64,000 nt of DNA from TMED27 sp041397865 (GTDB lineage: Bacteria; Pseudomonadota; Alphaproteobacteria; Micavibrionales; Micavibrionaceae). How positions within the stretch are numbered: position 1 is the stretch's first letter; each line of letters opens with the position of its first letter. Of this stretch, positions 7,579 through 15,123 are shown in pieces. A program made the translations under genes and the position numbers. The notes under the pieces are model-generated. The model worked only from the letters and a program-made list of their open reading frames with translations, did not search any database and was not told the origin of the DNA. The stretch spans positions 1,240,001-1,304,000 of the forward strand of contig JAWKVT010000001.1 in the NCBI GenBank assembly GCA_041397865.1, written 5' to 3'.

Positions 7579-8664
7579 ATGGGACAAGTGGCCAATCCAA
7601 AGAAAAAGACAACATCTGGTAAGAAGACAAACGCCACGGCTAAAAAGGCGGCGAATACGTCCGTGCGGCTGCAAACTATTTACCCTGATTACGCAGTCTG
7701 GCTGAAAAAGCGGTCATGGGGGCTGGAAGACGCTGCGTGGCTTCTGGTTGGTCTGGATCCGGCGATGGCGGGCATAAATAATTGTGTCTTGTCGGAGACT
7801 GCAAAAGAAGAGCTGCGCCAGTATGAAATGGCGTTTGGCAAACATTTGATGTTGGTCGATCAATATCGGGATTTGCTGCATGAGGTACTGATCCGAAAGA
7901 CAAAAGGCGGAAGCCTTTCAGATTTGGCGCCTGTTTTATTTTTGAAGCTTTGTTTCGATCATCATATTCCCTGGCATGAACGCCTGCAGAATCACCTGGA
8001 CGAAACCGGCCAGGCATTCCGCTATTCCGAAAACAGCGCTATGTTGCGTGTTATCAAAAGGCTGTCAAAGCAGGATTCATGGCTATTGTGGGATGCGGTA
8101 CTTTTGACATTGGGCTTCAATCCGGAAATAAGCATGGCTGCACTGATCCGGCGCCCGAACCTGCAGCCCGGCCGCGATCATTTCGAGCGCGACGCTCTGG
8201 CGCGAGCAAGTTATCTGGCTGATACCGCGCGCGGCAGTTGGCGCTCTGGAAAGCTGGAGATCGTTAACCCCAAGGAGGTTGAAGCAGATCTGTCACTTTT
8301 TACGCTCCTTGATTCCGCTCATCCGCAGGCGGAAGTCTTCCCCAAGCCGTTCCTGCTCTGGGCGCAGGATAAGGGCTACGCCCCACCATCGCAATTGCTA
8401 GAGGAACTGGGGCTGGAGCCACGCTCAGTAAATGATAACGCTTTAAGCCAGTCCGACTATTCAACGCCGTATCTCCAGATGATGCAAAAAGCAATTGATG
8501 TTCACCGCATTACTGATCAGAACCAGCCTTTGAAAAAAGAGCTGGAAGCCTGGTTTATTGAGCAGACCATCAATGGCGAGGCCGTCAGCGCCAATGATGC
8601 TTCGTATATGGCTTCTTTCGTCCGTTCTCCGAAATCACGTAAAGGCGGCGGGCGCAAATATTAG
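7579..8664 (+). CDS. Hypothetical protein with two W-(hydrophobic)-L-x-P repeats
   Basis: About 361 residues from ATG 7579, which has GGAG just upstream; in-frame TTG 7537 is possible but unlikely. The N-terminus is very rich in Lys, Thr and Ala (PKKKTTSGKKTNATAKKAAN), like a basic nucleic-acid-binding tail. Two segments resemble each other, WGLEDAAWLLVGLDPAM and WLLWDAVLLTLGFNPEI, suggesting a duplicated helical domain. The end is again basic (KSRKGGGRKY). I do not recognise the family. It lies upstream of the AlpA-like and primase genes on the same strand and is probably part of the mobile-element core. Confidence 0.7.
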   Translation: MGQVANPKKKTTSGKKTNATAKKAANTSVRLQTIYPDYAVWLKKRSWGLEDAAWLLVGLDPAMAGINNCVLSETAKEELRQYEMAFGKHLMLVDQYRDLLHEVLIRKTKGGSLSDLAPVLFLKLCFDHHIPWHERLQNHLDETGQAFRYSENSAMLRVIKRLSKQDSWLLWDAVLLTLGFNPEISMAALIRRPNLQPGRDHFERDALARASYLADTARGSWRSGKLEIVNPKEVEADLSLFTLLDSAHPQAEVFPKPFLLWAQDKGYAPPSQLLEELGLEPRSVNDNALSQSDYSTPYLQMMQKAIDVHRITDQNQPLKKELEAWFIEQTINGEAVSANDASYMASFVRSPKSRKGGGRKY

Positions 8665-8775
8665 GGCGATACCCTGACACCCATACGGCTCCCGCCGTGA
8701 CAACGTAGCGCGCATTTTCTCATTTTCGCACACTGAACCCATCATCGGTTCTAACACATGCGAAAGGAGAAACAG

Positions 8776-9042
8776 ATGAGCGAACAATTTATAAAACCCG
8801 GCGTGGCAAAACCGCCGATCATACAAACGCCCCGAAAGGCGGAAGAATTTCTCAATCAATATGAGCTGTCCAAACGCTGGAAGATATCACCGCGCACTCT
8901 GGAGCGTTGGCGGTGGCTCGGCAGCGGCCCTCGTTATCACAAGATCGGCGGGCGTGTTGTTTATAAACTCTCGGACGTTGAGGCCTTTGAAAATGAACGC
9001 AGCTTCACCTCCACCATGAATGAACAGCATGGAGGTGTGTGA
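8776..9042 (+). CDS. AlpA/excisionase-type helix-turn-helix protein
   Basis: 88 residues from ATG 8776, which follows a strong AAAGGAG. The segment NQYELSKRWKISPRTLERWR, followed by RYHKIGGRVVYKLSDVEAFE, is the winged-helix pattern of MerR/AlpA/Xis-like proteins that bind element promoters or act as recombination directionality factors. The next gene starts at 9039, overlapping the end of this one (TGATG). It may control excision by the integrase at 29417 or transcription of the primase operon; the sequence does not separate these roles. Confidence 0.8.
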   Translation: MSEQFIKPGVAKPPIIQTPRKAEEFLNQYELSKRWKISPRTLERWRWLGSGPRYHKIGGRVVYKLSDVEAFENERSFTSTMNEQHGGV

Positions 9043-9497
9043 TGTTGTTTGAAGAGAAAATGGAGCGCTTTGCAAAAATGCATGGCCTGTCGGTCGATAC
9101 TTCAGGTTATAAAAGATGTGATGGCTGCATCACGATCATCAATAACGGTGTCATGATTGCTGTGCCCTATAAAGAGACCTACACCGCACCTTCTGATCCA
9201 GACTTCTTCTTGCTGACCAGTCATTGGGAGCTGGCGCTTTTGTTTTATAAGCACAAACAAAAACCCGTCTGGATTTTTGATTACATTACGGAGCTGCGCG
9301 ATATTTGCCCGCCGATGCAGGCTGGCATGAAATGGGCGTATATCCTGACCGAATGCGAGCATGCCTGGGATGCGTGCATTTATTCAGAATATTTGTCGCT
9401 GAACGGGCGGGAGGTATCAGTCCTCGGCGGCACATGTGAGGATCTAGTGCGCACATTCTTTCCGCATGAGTGGCAGGGAATGGATGCTGACTTATGA
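9039..9497 (+). CDS. Hypothetical protein between AlpA and primase genes
   Basis: 152 residues, no signal peptide and no membrane segment. Family not recognised. It has several Cys and Trp residues (GYKRCDGC near the N-terminus, then ILTECEHAWDAC), which could bind a metal, but there is no standard zinc-finger spacing. It overlaps the genes on both sides by a few bases (9039-9042 and 9494-9497), so it is co-translated with the AlpA-like regulator and the primase-helicase and is probably part of the element's replication or regulation module. Confidence 0.7.
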   Translation: MMLFEEKMERFAKMHGLSVDTSGYKRCDGCITIINNGVMIAVPYKETYTAPSDPDFFLLTSHWELALLFYKHKQKPVWIFDYITELRDICPPMQAGMKWAYILTECEHAWDACIYSEYLSLNGREVSVLGGTCEDLVRTFFPHEWQGMDADL

Positions 9498-11623
9498 GTA
9501 TTCCCAATCTTGATTATAACGATCCGGATCTACCTTCCCGGGACGAGATTAAAGCGGCGCTTTTGGCAAGACTGCCCGAAGTGCTGCGCCATCTCTTTCC
9601 TGCGGGCAAGCAGTTGAAACAAGAGTTTCAGATTGGCAGCCTACAAGGTGAGAAAGGCCAGAGCCTCAAGGTCAGCATGACGGGCGATAAGGCTGGGCTG
9701 TGGCATGATTTTGAAAGTAATGCTGGCGGGAATATTTTTGATCTCTGGGCGGCGGTGTATAATCTGGATACCAAGCGTAACTTTGCCAGTGTTCTTGGCT
9801 CTTGCGCGGATTGGCTCTGTCTTCAACCGCACGCAAAACCTGTTTTTCTGGATCGCAAGGAGTGGATCTACACGGATGAGGCGGGCAAGCCCCTGGTCAT
9901 GGTCGCGCGAAAAAATGAACCTGGCGGTAAAAAGAGCTTTCTGCCCTATGACCATATCGCCAAGAAACATGGCATGCCGAATATTAGGCCGCTGTATAAT
10001 CTGCCCGGTATTGCGGCTAACGATCATATCGTCATCACAGAAGGCGAAAAATGCGCGCAAGCGCTTATTGATCTTGGTATCCCAGCCACAACAGTGATGG
10101 GCGGCGCTAATTTTGATCCCGACAAGACGGATTTCAGTCCATTGGCTGGCAAAGACATCACCATCTGGCCGGACAATGATAGGTCTGGGCAGGGGTATGT
10201 TGAGCGCATTAAAACTGGATTGGGGGCTATCAAGCCCAGAAGCCTGCGGGTTATCACCCCGCCCGCCGACAAACCTGAGAAGTGGGATGCCGCCGATGCG
10301 GTGCAGGAAGGCATCAATATTCGGGCCTTTTTGAAAACGGTACCGAAATCAAAAATACATCTGCAACGCTATGAAGCCTTCTCTCTGGCTGAGCTGATCG
10401 CCGATAAAAGCCCGATGCCCGACGATCTGATTGCCCCGCGTTTACTCACGCCCGCTGGTATGCTGGTGATTGGCGGCGCGCCCAAATCGGGCAAGAGTGA
10501 TTTTACGCTCTCGCTGCTGACCCATATGGCCGCCGGGCAGCCATTCCTGAAATTCACACCGCCCAGGCCGCTGCGGGTGTTCGTGCTGCAGGCAGAGATA
10601 CAGTATGATTATCTGCGCGAGCGTCTACAAAAAATGGGGCTGTCTGAAGAGGCCATCTTTAAAGCCGGGCAAAACATCCATATCACGCCGCAATTAAAGC
10701 TGCTGCTGAATGATGACGGGTTGGAGATTATCAAAGACCTGATCCATGAGAAATTCCCAGATGCGCCGCCAGATATTATTGTCATCGATCCGATCCGCAA
10801 TGTATTTGATGGCGGGCCGGACTTTGGCAATCTCGGTGAGAATGATAATAACGCCATGCTATTTTTCCTGCAGCAACGGGTGGAAATTCTGCGCGATATG
10901 ATCAACCCGTGCGCCGGCATTATCCTTGTCCACCATACCAAGAAAATCAGCAAGGCCATGTTCAAGGACGACCCGTTCCAGGCGCTGAGCGGTGCCAGTT
11001 CGCTGCGCAGTTATTACACCAGTGGCATGTTGATTTTCCGGCCCGATGAGGCAGAGGATGTCAGATCATTGCATTTTGAGCTGCGTAATGGCCCCGGTAT
11101 TGTGAACATGCATGTTGCCAAGGAGCATGGGCAGTGGGTTGAGGCCGATCCGAACAGTGTCACGCTCGTGCGGCAGGATTACAGTCGTAAGCTGGAAGGC
11201 GAGCGCAGACGGCGCAAGGATGCCATTCTGCAAATTCTGTACGATCAGGCCGAGAAAGGGTTCTTGTTTACTACCCGCCAGTTTGCCCGCAATTTTGAGG
11301 GCAAGAGTGGGCTGGGCAGCTATTCCAGCATTTATAACCGCGTCAATGTTCTGGCGACCAAGGGCGACATCAAGTTCTTTAACGAGCCGCATCCGGTCAC
11401 GCAGCAGAGCACGCAGGGCTCCGACCGAGGATATTTATGTGTGCCGGATATGCGGCTGGGGCCGGTAACGGAAACCGTTGACGAAGAAACCGGAGAGGTG
11501 TGCGAAGAGTTTATTCCGGTTAAGCCCACGCATTTCAAAGACAAACAGACCGGCGCGTTGCTACCCGTAGAAGATCCGGATGTGTGGGTTTATGCCGATG
11601 GCGGTGATGCATGCGAGCTGTAA
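9494..11623 (+). CDS. Toprim primase / RecA-like (RepA-type) ATPase fusion
   Basis: 709 residues. The N-terminus (about 15-100) has a primase zinc-domain-like section (GLWHDFESNAGGNIFDLW). A Toprim domain follows with ITEGEKCAQALIDLGIPATT and IWPDNDRSGQGY, the E and DxD metal positions. From about residue 310 there is a RecA-fold ATPase with Walker A GAPKSGKS, Walker B DIIVIDPI and a LVHHTKK segment typical of RepA/AAA_25 proteins. The product would prime and unwind DNA for replication of the mobile element after excision. It is the last gene of the 8776-11623 operon. A lone replicative fusion like this is common in integrative elements and satellites. Confidence 0.85.
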   Translation: MSIPNLDYNDPDLPSRDEIKAALLARLPEVLRHLFPAGKQLKQEFQIGSLQGEKGQSLKVSMTGDKAGLWHDFESNAGGNIFDLWAAVYNLDTKRNFASVLGSCADWLCLQPHAKPVFLDRKEWIYTDEAGKPLVMVARKNEPGGKKSFLPYDHIAKKHGMPNIRPLYNLPGIAANDHIVITEGEKCAQALIDLGIPATTVMGGANFDPDKTDFSPLAGKDITIWPDNDRSGQGYVERIKTGLGAIKPRSLRVITPPADKPEKWDAADAVQEGINIRAFLKTVPKSKIHLQRYEAFSLAELIADKSPMPDDLIAPRLLTPAGMLVIGGAPKSGKSDFTLSLLTHMAAGQPFLKFTPPRPLRVFVLQAEIQYDYLRERLQKMGLSEEAIFKAGQNIHITPQLKLLLNDDGLEIIKDLIHEKFPDAPPDIIVIDPIRNVFDGGPDFGNLGENDNNAMLFFLQQRVEILRDMINPCAGIILVHHTKKISKAMFKDDPFQALSGASSLRSYYTSGMLIFRPDEAEDVRSLHFELRNGPGIVNMHVAKEHGQWVEADPNSVTLVRQDYSRKLEGERRRRKDAILQILYDQAEKGFLFTTRQFARNFEGKSGLGSYSSIYNRVNVLATKGDIKFFNEPHPVTQQSTQGSDRGYLCVPDMRLGPVTETVDEETGEVCEEFIPVKPTHFKDKQTGALLPVEDPDVWVYADGGDACEL

Positions 11624-11787
11624 ACTTCTAAACACTAAAAACTTTTTGAACGGCACTTTTGTTATTTTTGAAGGGGTTAAGTTGGGAAGAAGTGTACCAA
11701 TAAAAACTTCTTTAAAAACTTTGTAAACTTCCCTGAAGCCCATGTTTCATGCGGATTATAGACAATATAGAAGTGTGGAATAGATTG

Positions 11788-11807
11788 CCCCTCCCTAAAG
11801 GGAGGGG
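11788..11807. terminator. GC-rich hairpin after the primase gene
   Basis: CCCCTCCCT and AGGGAGGGG form a perfect 9-bp stem around an AA loop, between the converging primase gene and the gene at 11845. There is no T tract, so it may be a bidirectional terminator or just a repeat. The rest of 11624-11844 shows no other gene. Confidence 0.4.
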
Positions 11808-11844
11808 GCGTGGGATACAGATCCACGCACCCCATCCTGGTCGG

Positions 11845-12186
11845 TCAGGGTGCGATTCCGAGAAGCGTGCGGATCTCTTCCCACGTTACAAAATGAACGG
11901 TGTTATCTTCAAACCCCAGATCGCGCGTCCAGTTTTCCGTGGGTGTAAACACGGCGGCATTATTTGTGACGCCAAGGATCGTTCCGACAACAGTGCCATG
12001 TTGTTCAGCATAGATCTCCAGCGCACTGTCGACCTGTCCCATGTTCAACTTGTTCATGCCAAGGATGATGGTCTCTAATGGGTGGCCGCGTGAGTAAATC
12101 GTGATGGTTGGTATCTCATCCATGCAAACATGAATGCTTCCTTCGCCCGCAATAGCCAGTGGAATATGCAGAATTTCGCACATCAT
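11845..12186 (-). CDS. Hypothetical protein
   Basis: 113 residues, acidic, no signal peptide or membrane segment. Family not recognised. The sequence alternates strands and turns (PTITIYSRGHPLETIILGM, then YAEQHGTVVGTILGVTNNAA), suggesting a small beta-rich fold. It stands alone on the minus strand between the primase operon and a repeat-rich non-coding stretch. It may be a regulator or copy-control protein of the element, but nothing in the sequence proves this. The first two codons are both ATG, so the start may be one codon later. Confidence 0.55.
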   Translation of the reverse strand: MMCEILHIPLAIAGEGSIHVCMDEIPTITIYSRGHPLETIILGMNKLNMGQVDSALEIYAEQHGTVVGTILGVTNNAAVFTPTENWTRDLGFEDNTVHFVTWEEIRTLLGIAP

Positions 12187-12299
12187 TCAGTGATGCACGC
12201 ACGCCTGCGCAGAGCGGTTTGCCATTCTCGCAGGAATTCGCGCGGGTCCTGTGGGGGCATTTCCTATAGGGGCGGGGAACGTGCGGGACTTTTTTAGCG

Positions 12300-12480
12300 T
12301 CAGGAGTTTCAACTTAGTTGACACGGCTACTTGACAGATTTTCCACAAGTATTTGTTTTCTTTAAATAAAAGCGTCAAGTAACGGGGTAAACTGTCTACT
12401 TACTTGACATGATAAGTATTTGATTTTCATGAATAGTTTAGTTGACCGGTAAACTGCCCCAGTTTACCCCTTGGTTTACT
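12300..12480. repeat. Repeat cluster: TTGAC and GGTAAAC/GTTTACC motifs
   Basis: A non-coding stretch within 12187-12548 holds about five TTGAC motifs in both orientations (near 12315, 12331, 12374, 12403 and 12441), several as TACTTGACA. It also has a GGGGTAAACTG (12384-12394) matched by CAGTTTACCCC (12460-12470), and a perfect hairpin GGTAAACTG-CCC-CAGTTTACC (12448-12468). The density suggests iterons, an origin, or operators for the gene at 11845 or the caspase operon. Confidence 0.5.
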
Positions 12481-12548
12481 TTTTCTGACAAATTTTCGTG
12501 TGAGAATAAAATATGGCTTTTCGCGTATCTTCGCACGGAAGTTAATTA

Positions 12549-13538
12549 TTATATTCTTTTTTCTTCTGCCAGTTTTCTGTAGTGGGCGCCCAGCGCAGTC
12601 AGTTTGCATCCTGTGGAATGTAGCGCTGCATAATACATATGTTCTGCGTCAACAGGGGTGATTAACCCTTGCTTGTTGCAAATCTGGAGTTCTTTGAAAA
12701 TAGCCACATTTTGATCATTTACAGGAATGTTACGATATTGTTCTGGGACATTTTCTCGATCAGGCTCAAATGAAGGATCAAGCTGAAATACATCGCTTGG
12801 ACTGGGGAAATATTTTGGCAATCTTCGCAAGATTTCCAGTGGAATTTTAGGAGCCACCTCACGAAGACTTATGAGGTTTCGGACATTAGTTTTATATATT
12901 GGACGCTGTTTCCATGGACCTAATATTTGATCTATCTGCGCATATATAGAGGCAGATGTAATGCGACCGCAAATGTCTGCTGCGCTCCCTGCTAAACTGT
13001 CAAGTAAGATACCCGTAAAAAGACCGTGTCCGTTATATTCTTGTGCTGTTTCTGTTCTGTCGCACGCTGTTAGTATCGTGACCCCGTTTCCTATAAAAGA
13101 GGCTTTTCCTGCATCATCTATAGCAGGAATATCGCCGATTTGACCAGAATGGCAGCAATCAAGAATGATGACAGAAGATTTTATTCTAGCTTGCGCTTTA
13201 TGGATTAGACTTAAAATTTCGCTCATGGGGGTACCCCAAGCACCTTTTCGGGCATCTTGAGCGACCACATAACCTTCCCCAGCTTCATTAATAAGCCCAT
13301 GTCCCGCAAAATATAATAAGGCTATATCTGCGCCGCCTTGAAAAAGTTGTTCGATGTTTTCGCTCAGCACTCCACAATCAATATCGGTTTCATTGCTTGT
13401 AAGAAGTTTGACGTCAAAATTAGGTGATCCATCACCGTTTTTTCCCAACATGTGAGCAACGGCGACGGCATCATTAACGCACCCCGACAAAGGGGACGAT
13501 TCATAATTATCAATACCAATAACTAGAGCTTTTTTCAT
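12549..13538 (-). CDS. Caspase-like (peptidase C14) protease, effector of a TIR operon
   Basis: 329 residues. The N-terminal 230 or so form a caspase/metacaspase domain: the strand KKALVIGIDNY, the catalytic His in YFAGHG (His80) and the catalytic Cys in LDCCHSG (Cys129). The C-terminal 100 residues, beginning near a PSPSDVFQLDPSFEPD linker, match nothing I recognise and may sense a signal. It is the last gene of a five-gene minus-strand operon and follows two TIR genes closely (10-base gap). In known bacterial TIR-caspase systems a TIR-made nucleotide activates the protease, which then degrades cell proteins and stops phage spread. That role here is inferred from gene order and intact catalytic residues. 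Confidence 0.85.
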   Translation of the reverse strand: MKKALVIGIDNYESSPLSGCVNDAVAVAHMLGKNGDGSPNFDVKLLTSNETDIDCGVLSENIEQLFQGGADIALLYFAGHGLINEAGEGYVVAQDARKGAWGTPMSEILSLIHKAQARIKSSVIILDCCHSGQIGDIPAIDDAGKASFIGNGVTILTACDRTETAQEYNGHGLFTGILLDSLAGSAADICGRITSASIYAQIDQILGPWKQRPIYKTNVRNLISLREVAPKIPLEILRRLPKYFPSPSDVFQLDPSFEPDRENVPEQYRNIPVNDQNVAIFKELQICNKQGLITPVDAEHMYYAALHSTGCKLTALGAHYRKLAEEKRI

Positions 13539-13548
13539 TTTTCTCTTT

Positions 13549-13920
13549 TTATAGACTGTCTATAAAATCCTTAATCGCGTCCCAAGACCAAACAACTGTT
13601 CTTACGCCAGATATATCTGTCCTATCATCTTTATAGGCCCATATGCCAAGCACTCTTTTCCCTTCTTCTTTGGCACACTGAATCTCCCATTTTTGACCAT
13701 CCGAAGATAATGAATTTTTACTGATCATGGCAATAACGCCGTCAGAACGTTTAATGCGTGTTCGAACTTTCGTTTTCCAATCCGAGCTATATGCCTCTTT
13801 TACCGACATGTCTATGTACTCAAATGGGCTGTTAGTATAGAGAGATTGCCCTTTTAAAGCATCGCGTGATCTCTCGTCCGGCATTGCGAATGCAACGAAA
13901 ACAACTTTCTTATTGACCAT
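13549..13920 (-). CDS. ThsB-like TIR domain protein (second of two)
   Basis: 123 residues from ATG 13920, which follows AAGGAAAAG and lies 1 base after the stop of the first TIR gene. An in-frame start at 13953 would overlap that gene and is less likely. The fold signals are VVFVAFAMPDERSRDAL (first strand and loop), FEYIDMSVKE, RIKRSDGVIAMISKNS and KWEIQCAKEEGKRVLGIW. This is the MTH538/ThsB-type TIR pattern, with the Glu of KWE at the expected catalytic site. Such TIRs make cyclic ADP-ribose-type signals from NAD on infection. It is about 44% identical by eye to its neighbour over the central segment, so the pair arose by duplication or joint acquisition. Confidence 0.85.
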   Translation of the reverse strand: MVNKKVVFVAFAMPDERSRDALKGQSLYTNSPFEYIDMSVKEAYSSDWKTKVRTRIKRSDGVIAMISKNSLSSDGQKWEIQCAKEEGKRVLGIWAYKDDRTDISGVRTVVWSWDAIKDFIDSL

Positions 13921-13921
13921 A

Positions 13922-14401
13922 TTACTTTTCCTTCTTTCTAAGTTTATCGACAAATTTGTTTATATTAGCCCATGACCAATTATGAATACGCATGCCTTTT
14001 AATTCCTTCGGCAGCGCATATTTTTTAGCGTCGTTATTGGCAAACATGGCCATAATGGGCAATCCTTCCTCTCTGGCGCATTTTATTTCCCAATGAACAC
14101 CTTCAGCATTTCTGGTGTTTTTAGTGACAAGCACAATCATGCCGTGGCATCGTTTAATTCTCTTCCTGCATTCGGTTTTCCAAGCTCTATCCCAAGGCTT
14201 TTTTACTGACATGTCTACAAATTCAAAGGGCGTTTTTTCATGCCGCGATTGGCCTGAGAGCATTGTTCGAATGTTCTTATCTTCAACAGCAAAGCTGATA
14301 AAAATCCGCTTGCTCATTAAATATTCTGCGCCCTTGTACAGTCCGGCGGCACCACCGGCTAGTGCCAATAATTTCAAAGCTGGTGATAACTGAGCCAACA
14401 T
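13922..14401 (-). CDS. Membrane-anchored ThsB-like TIR domain protein (first of two)
   Basis: 159 residues. I chose ATG 14401, which overlaps the upstream stop (TGATG). This gives a hydrophobic N-terminal stretch (LSPALKLLALAGGAAGLY) before a TIR domain that begins KRIFISFAVEDKN. Starts at 14431 (longer) and 14314 (no membrane segment) are alternatives. The TIR part has FEFVDMSVKKPW, RIKRCHGMIVLVTKNT and the catalytic-type HWEIKCAREEG. It ends with a basic tail (DKLRKKEK). With the next gene it forms a TIR pair upstream of a caspase. A membrane-tethered sensor and a soluble partner would be one way to split detection and signalling (inference). Confidence 0.8.
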   Translation of the reverse strand: MLAQLSPALKLLALAGGAAGLYKGAEYLMSKRIFISFAVEDKNIRTMLSGQSRHEKTPFEFVDMSVKKPWDRAWKTECRKRIKRCHGMIVLVTKNTRNAEGVHWEIKCAREEGLPIMAMFANNDAKKYALPKELKGMRIHNWSWANINKFVDKLRKKEK

Positions 14402-14721
14402 CAATATAATCCCAATCGTTTTGCCGCCCATAACTCTGTAGCTTTGCCCAGCATGGCCTTCCAGTCAGCGAAGCTAGTGGTGGATCTTATATATTTATCC
14501 CATTCATCATCAGGAATGGCTTTGAAATCTTCGGACGATTTTACATCAAAGCCGCTCTTTTCAATCATCTCTGATAAAGAGGAATATTGCGTATGTTTGC
14601 GTACAAATGATTCATTTAGAAGCTCTTCCAGCGGCACTGCATGGGATCCGTCCAGTGCCTGAGCGTCATTTGCAAGCTTCTGTAATCGCTTTTGCAGATT
14701 GTCTAATCCTGTAATCTTCAT
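14401..14721 (-). CDS. Hypothetical protein of the TIR-caspase operon
   Basis: 106 residues, starting MKITGLDNLQKRLQKLANDA, a short coiled-coil-like helix. This is followed by a segment with SHAVPLEELLNESFVRKHT and a C-terminal AIPDDEWDKYIRSTTSFADW. I recall similar small bacterial hypothetical proteins but no established function. The ATG has GGAGC about 8 bases upstream. The stop overlaps the start of the first TIR gene by one base, so it is translationally linked to the immune genes and is a candidate accessory, sensor or inhibitor. Confidence 0.75.
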   Translation of the reverse strand: MKITGLDNLQKRLQKLANDAQALDGSHAVPLEELLNESFVRKHTQYSSLSEMIEKSGFDVKSSEDFKAIPDDEWDKYIRSTTSFADWKAMLGKATELWAAKRLGLY

Positions 14722-14735
14722 GATACTGCTCCTGT

Positions 14736-14966
14736 TTATCCCTTTGGTGGATGTGGATCATCACCGTAGGTGTTGCGCTCGCGGATTTTGTTATCGCGCC
14801 CTTTAAGAAAGGCCTCGCCTTTTTCTTCGCGGGCGTGGTCTTTGGAATATTTCCAAGCTTCAGCCTGCGTGTCCGTAACCTTTGATGCCCGTTCAGCACC
14901 TTCGCGCTTGCTTTCCCATTTTCCATCTTCGCGTTGTTGTGTCCAAAAATTGCTTTTATCTGGCAT
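14736..14966 (-). CDS. DUF2188-like small protein, first gene of the TIR-caspase operon
   Basis: 76 residues from ATG 14966; an in-frame start at 14999 is possible. It reads MPDKSNFWTQQREDGKWESK, then RASKVTDTQAEAWKYSKDHA and a KGRDNKIRERNTYGDDPHPP end, the pattern of DUF2188 proteins (a domain of unknown function with a conserved W at the start and a G-[RK]-[DN] turn). The gap to the next gene is 14 bases. It may belong to the immune operon or be a hitch-hiker. The promoter should lie in 14967-15047, back to back with the WYL regulator gene. Confidence 0.75.
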   Translation of the reverse strand: MPDKSNFWTQQREDGKWESKREGAERASKVTDTQAEAWKYSKDHAREEKGEAFLKGRDNKIRERNTYGDDPHPPKG

Positions 14967-15047
14967 AATAACCTCCGTGTTTTGCCTTTGTTGAGCCAAT
15001 TCTATCTGCTGCTATATGCAGGAAGTCATTGACTGATTCTCACGATT

Positions 15048-15105
15048 AGTATAAAAACTATACGAACTGGAAACGAGAGTCAAGCGTCCGTATATTTACT
15101 ATACG
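15048..15105 (+). promoter_or_regulatory. Two operator palindromes before the WYL regulator gene
   Basis: CGTATA-TTTAC-TATACG (15089-15105) is a perfect palindrome. An imperfect copy, AGTATA-AAAAC-TATACG (15048-15064), lies 41 bp upstream, about four helical turns. Both continue into GAAC on the right. They sit just before the ATG at 15124 and between divergent operons, so the WYL protein probably binds them and may control both. Confidence 0.7.
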
Positions 15106-15123
15106 AACCCTAAGGGATAAATA

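Noticed and set aside
12187..12378. 63-codon minus-strand frame in the repeat region
   Set aside because: No ribosome site, basic random-like composition, and it overlaps the repeat cluster.
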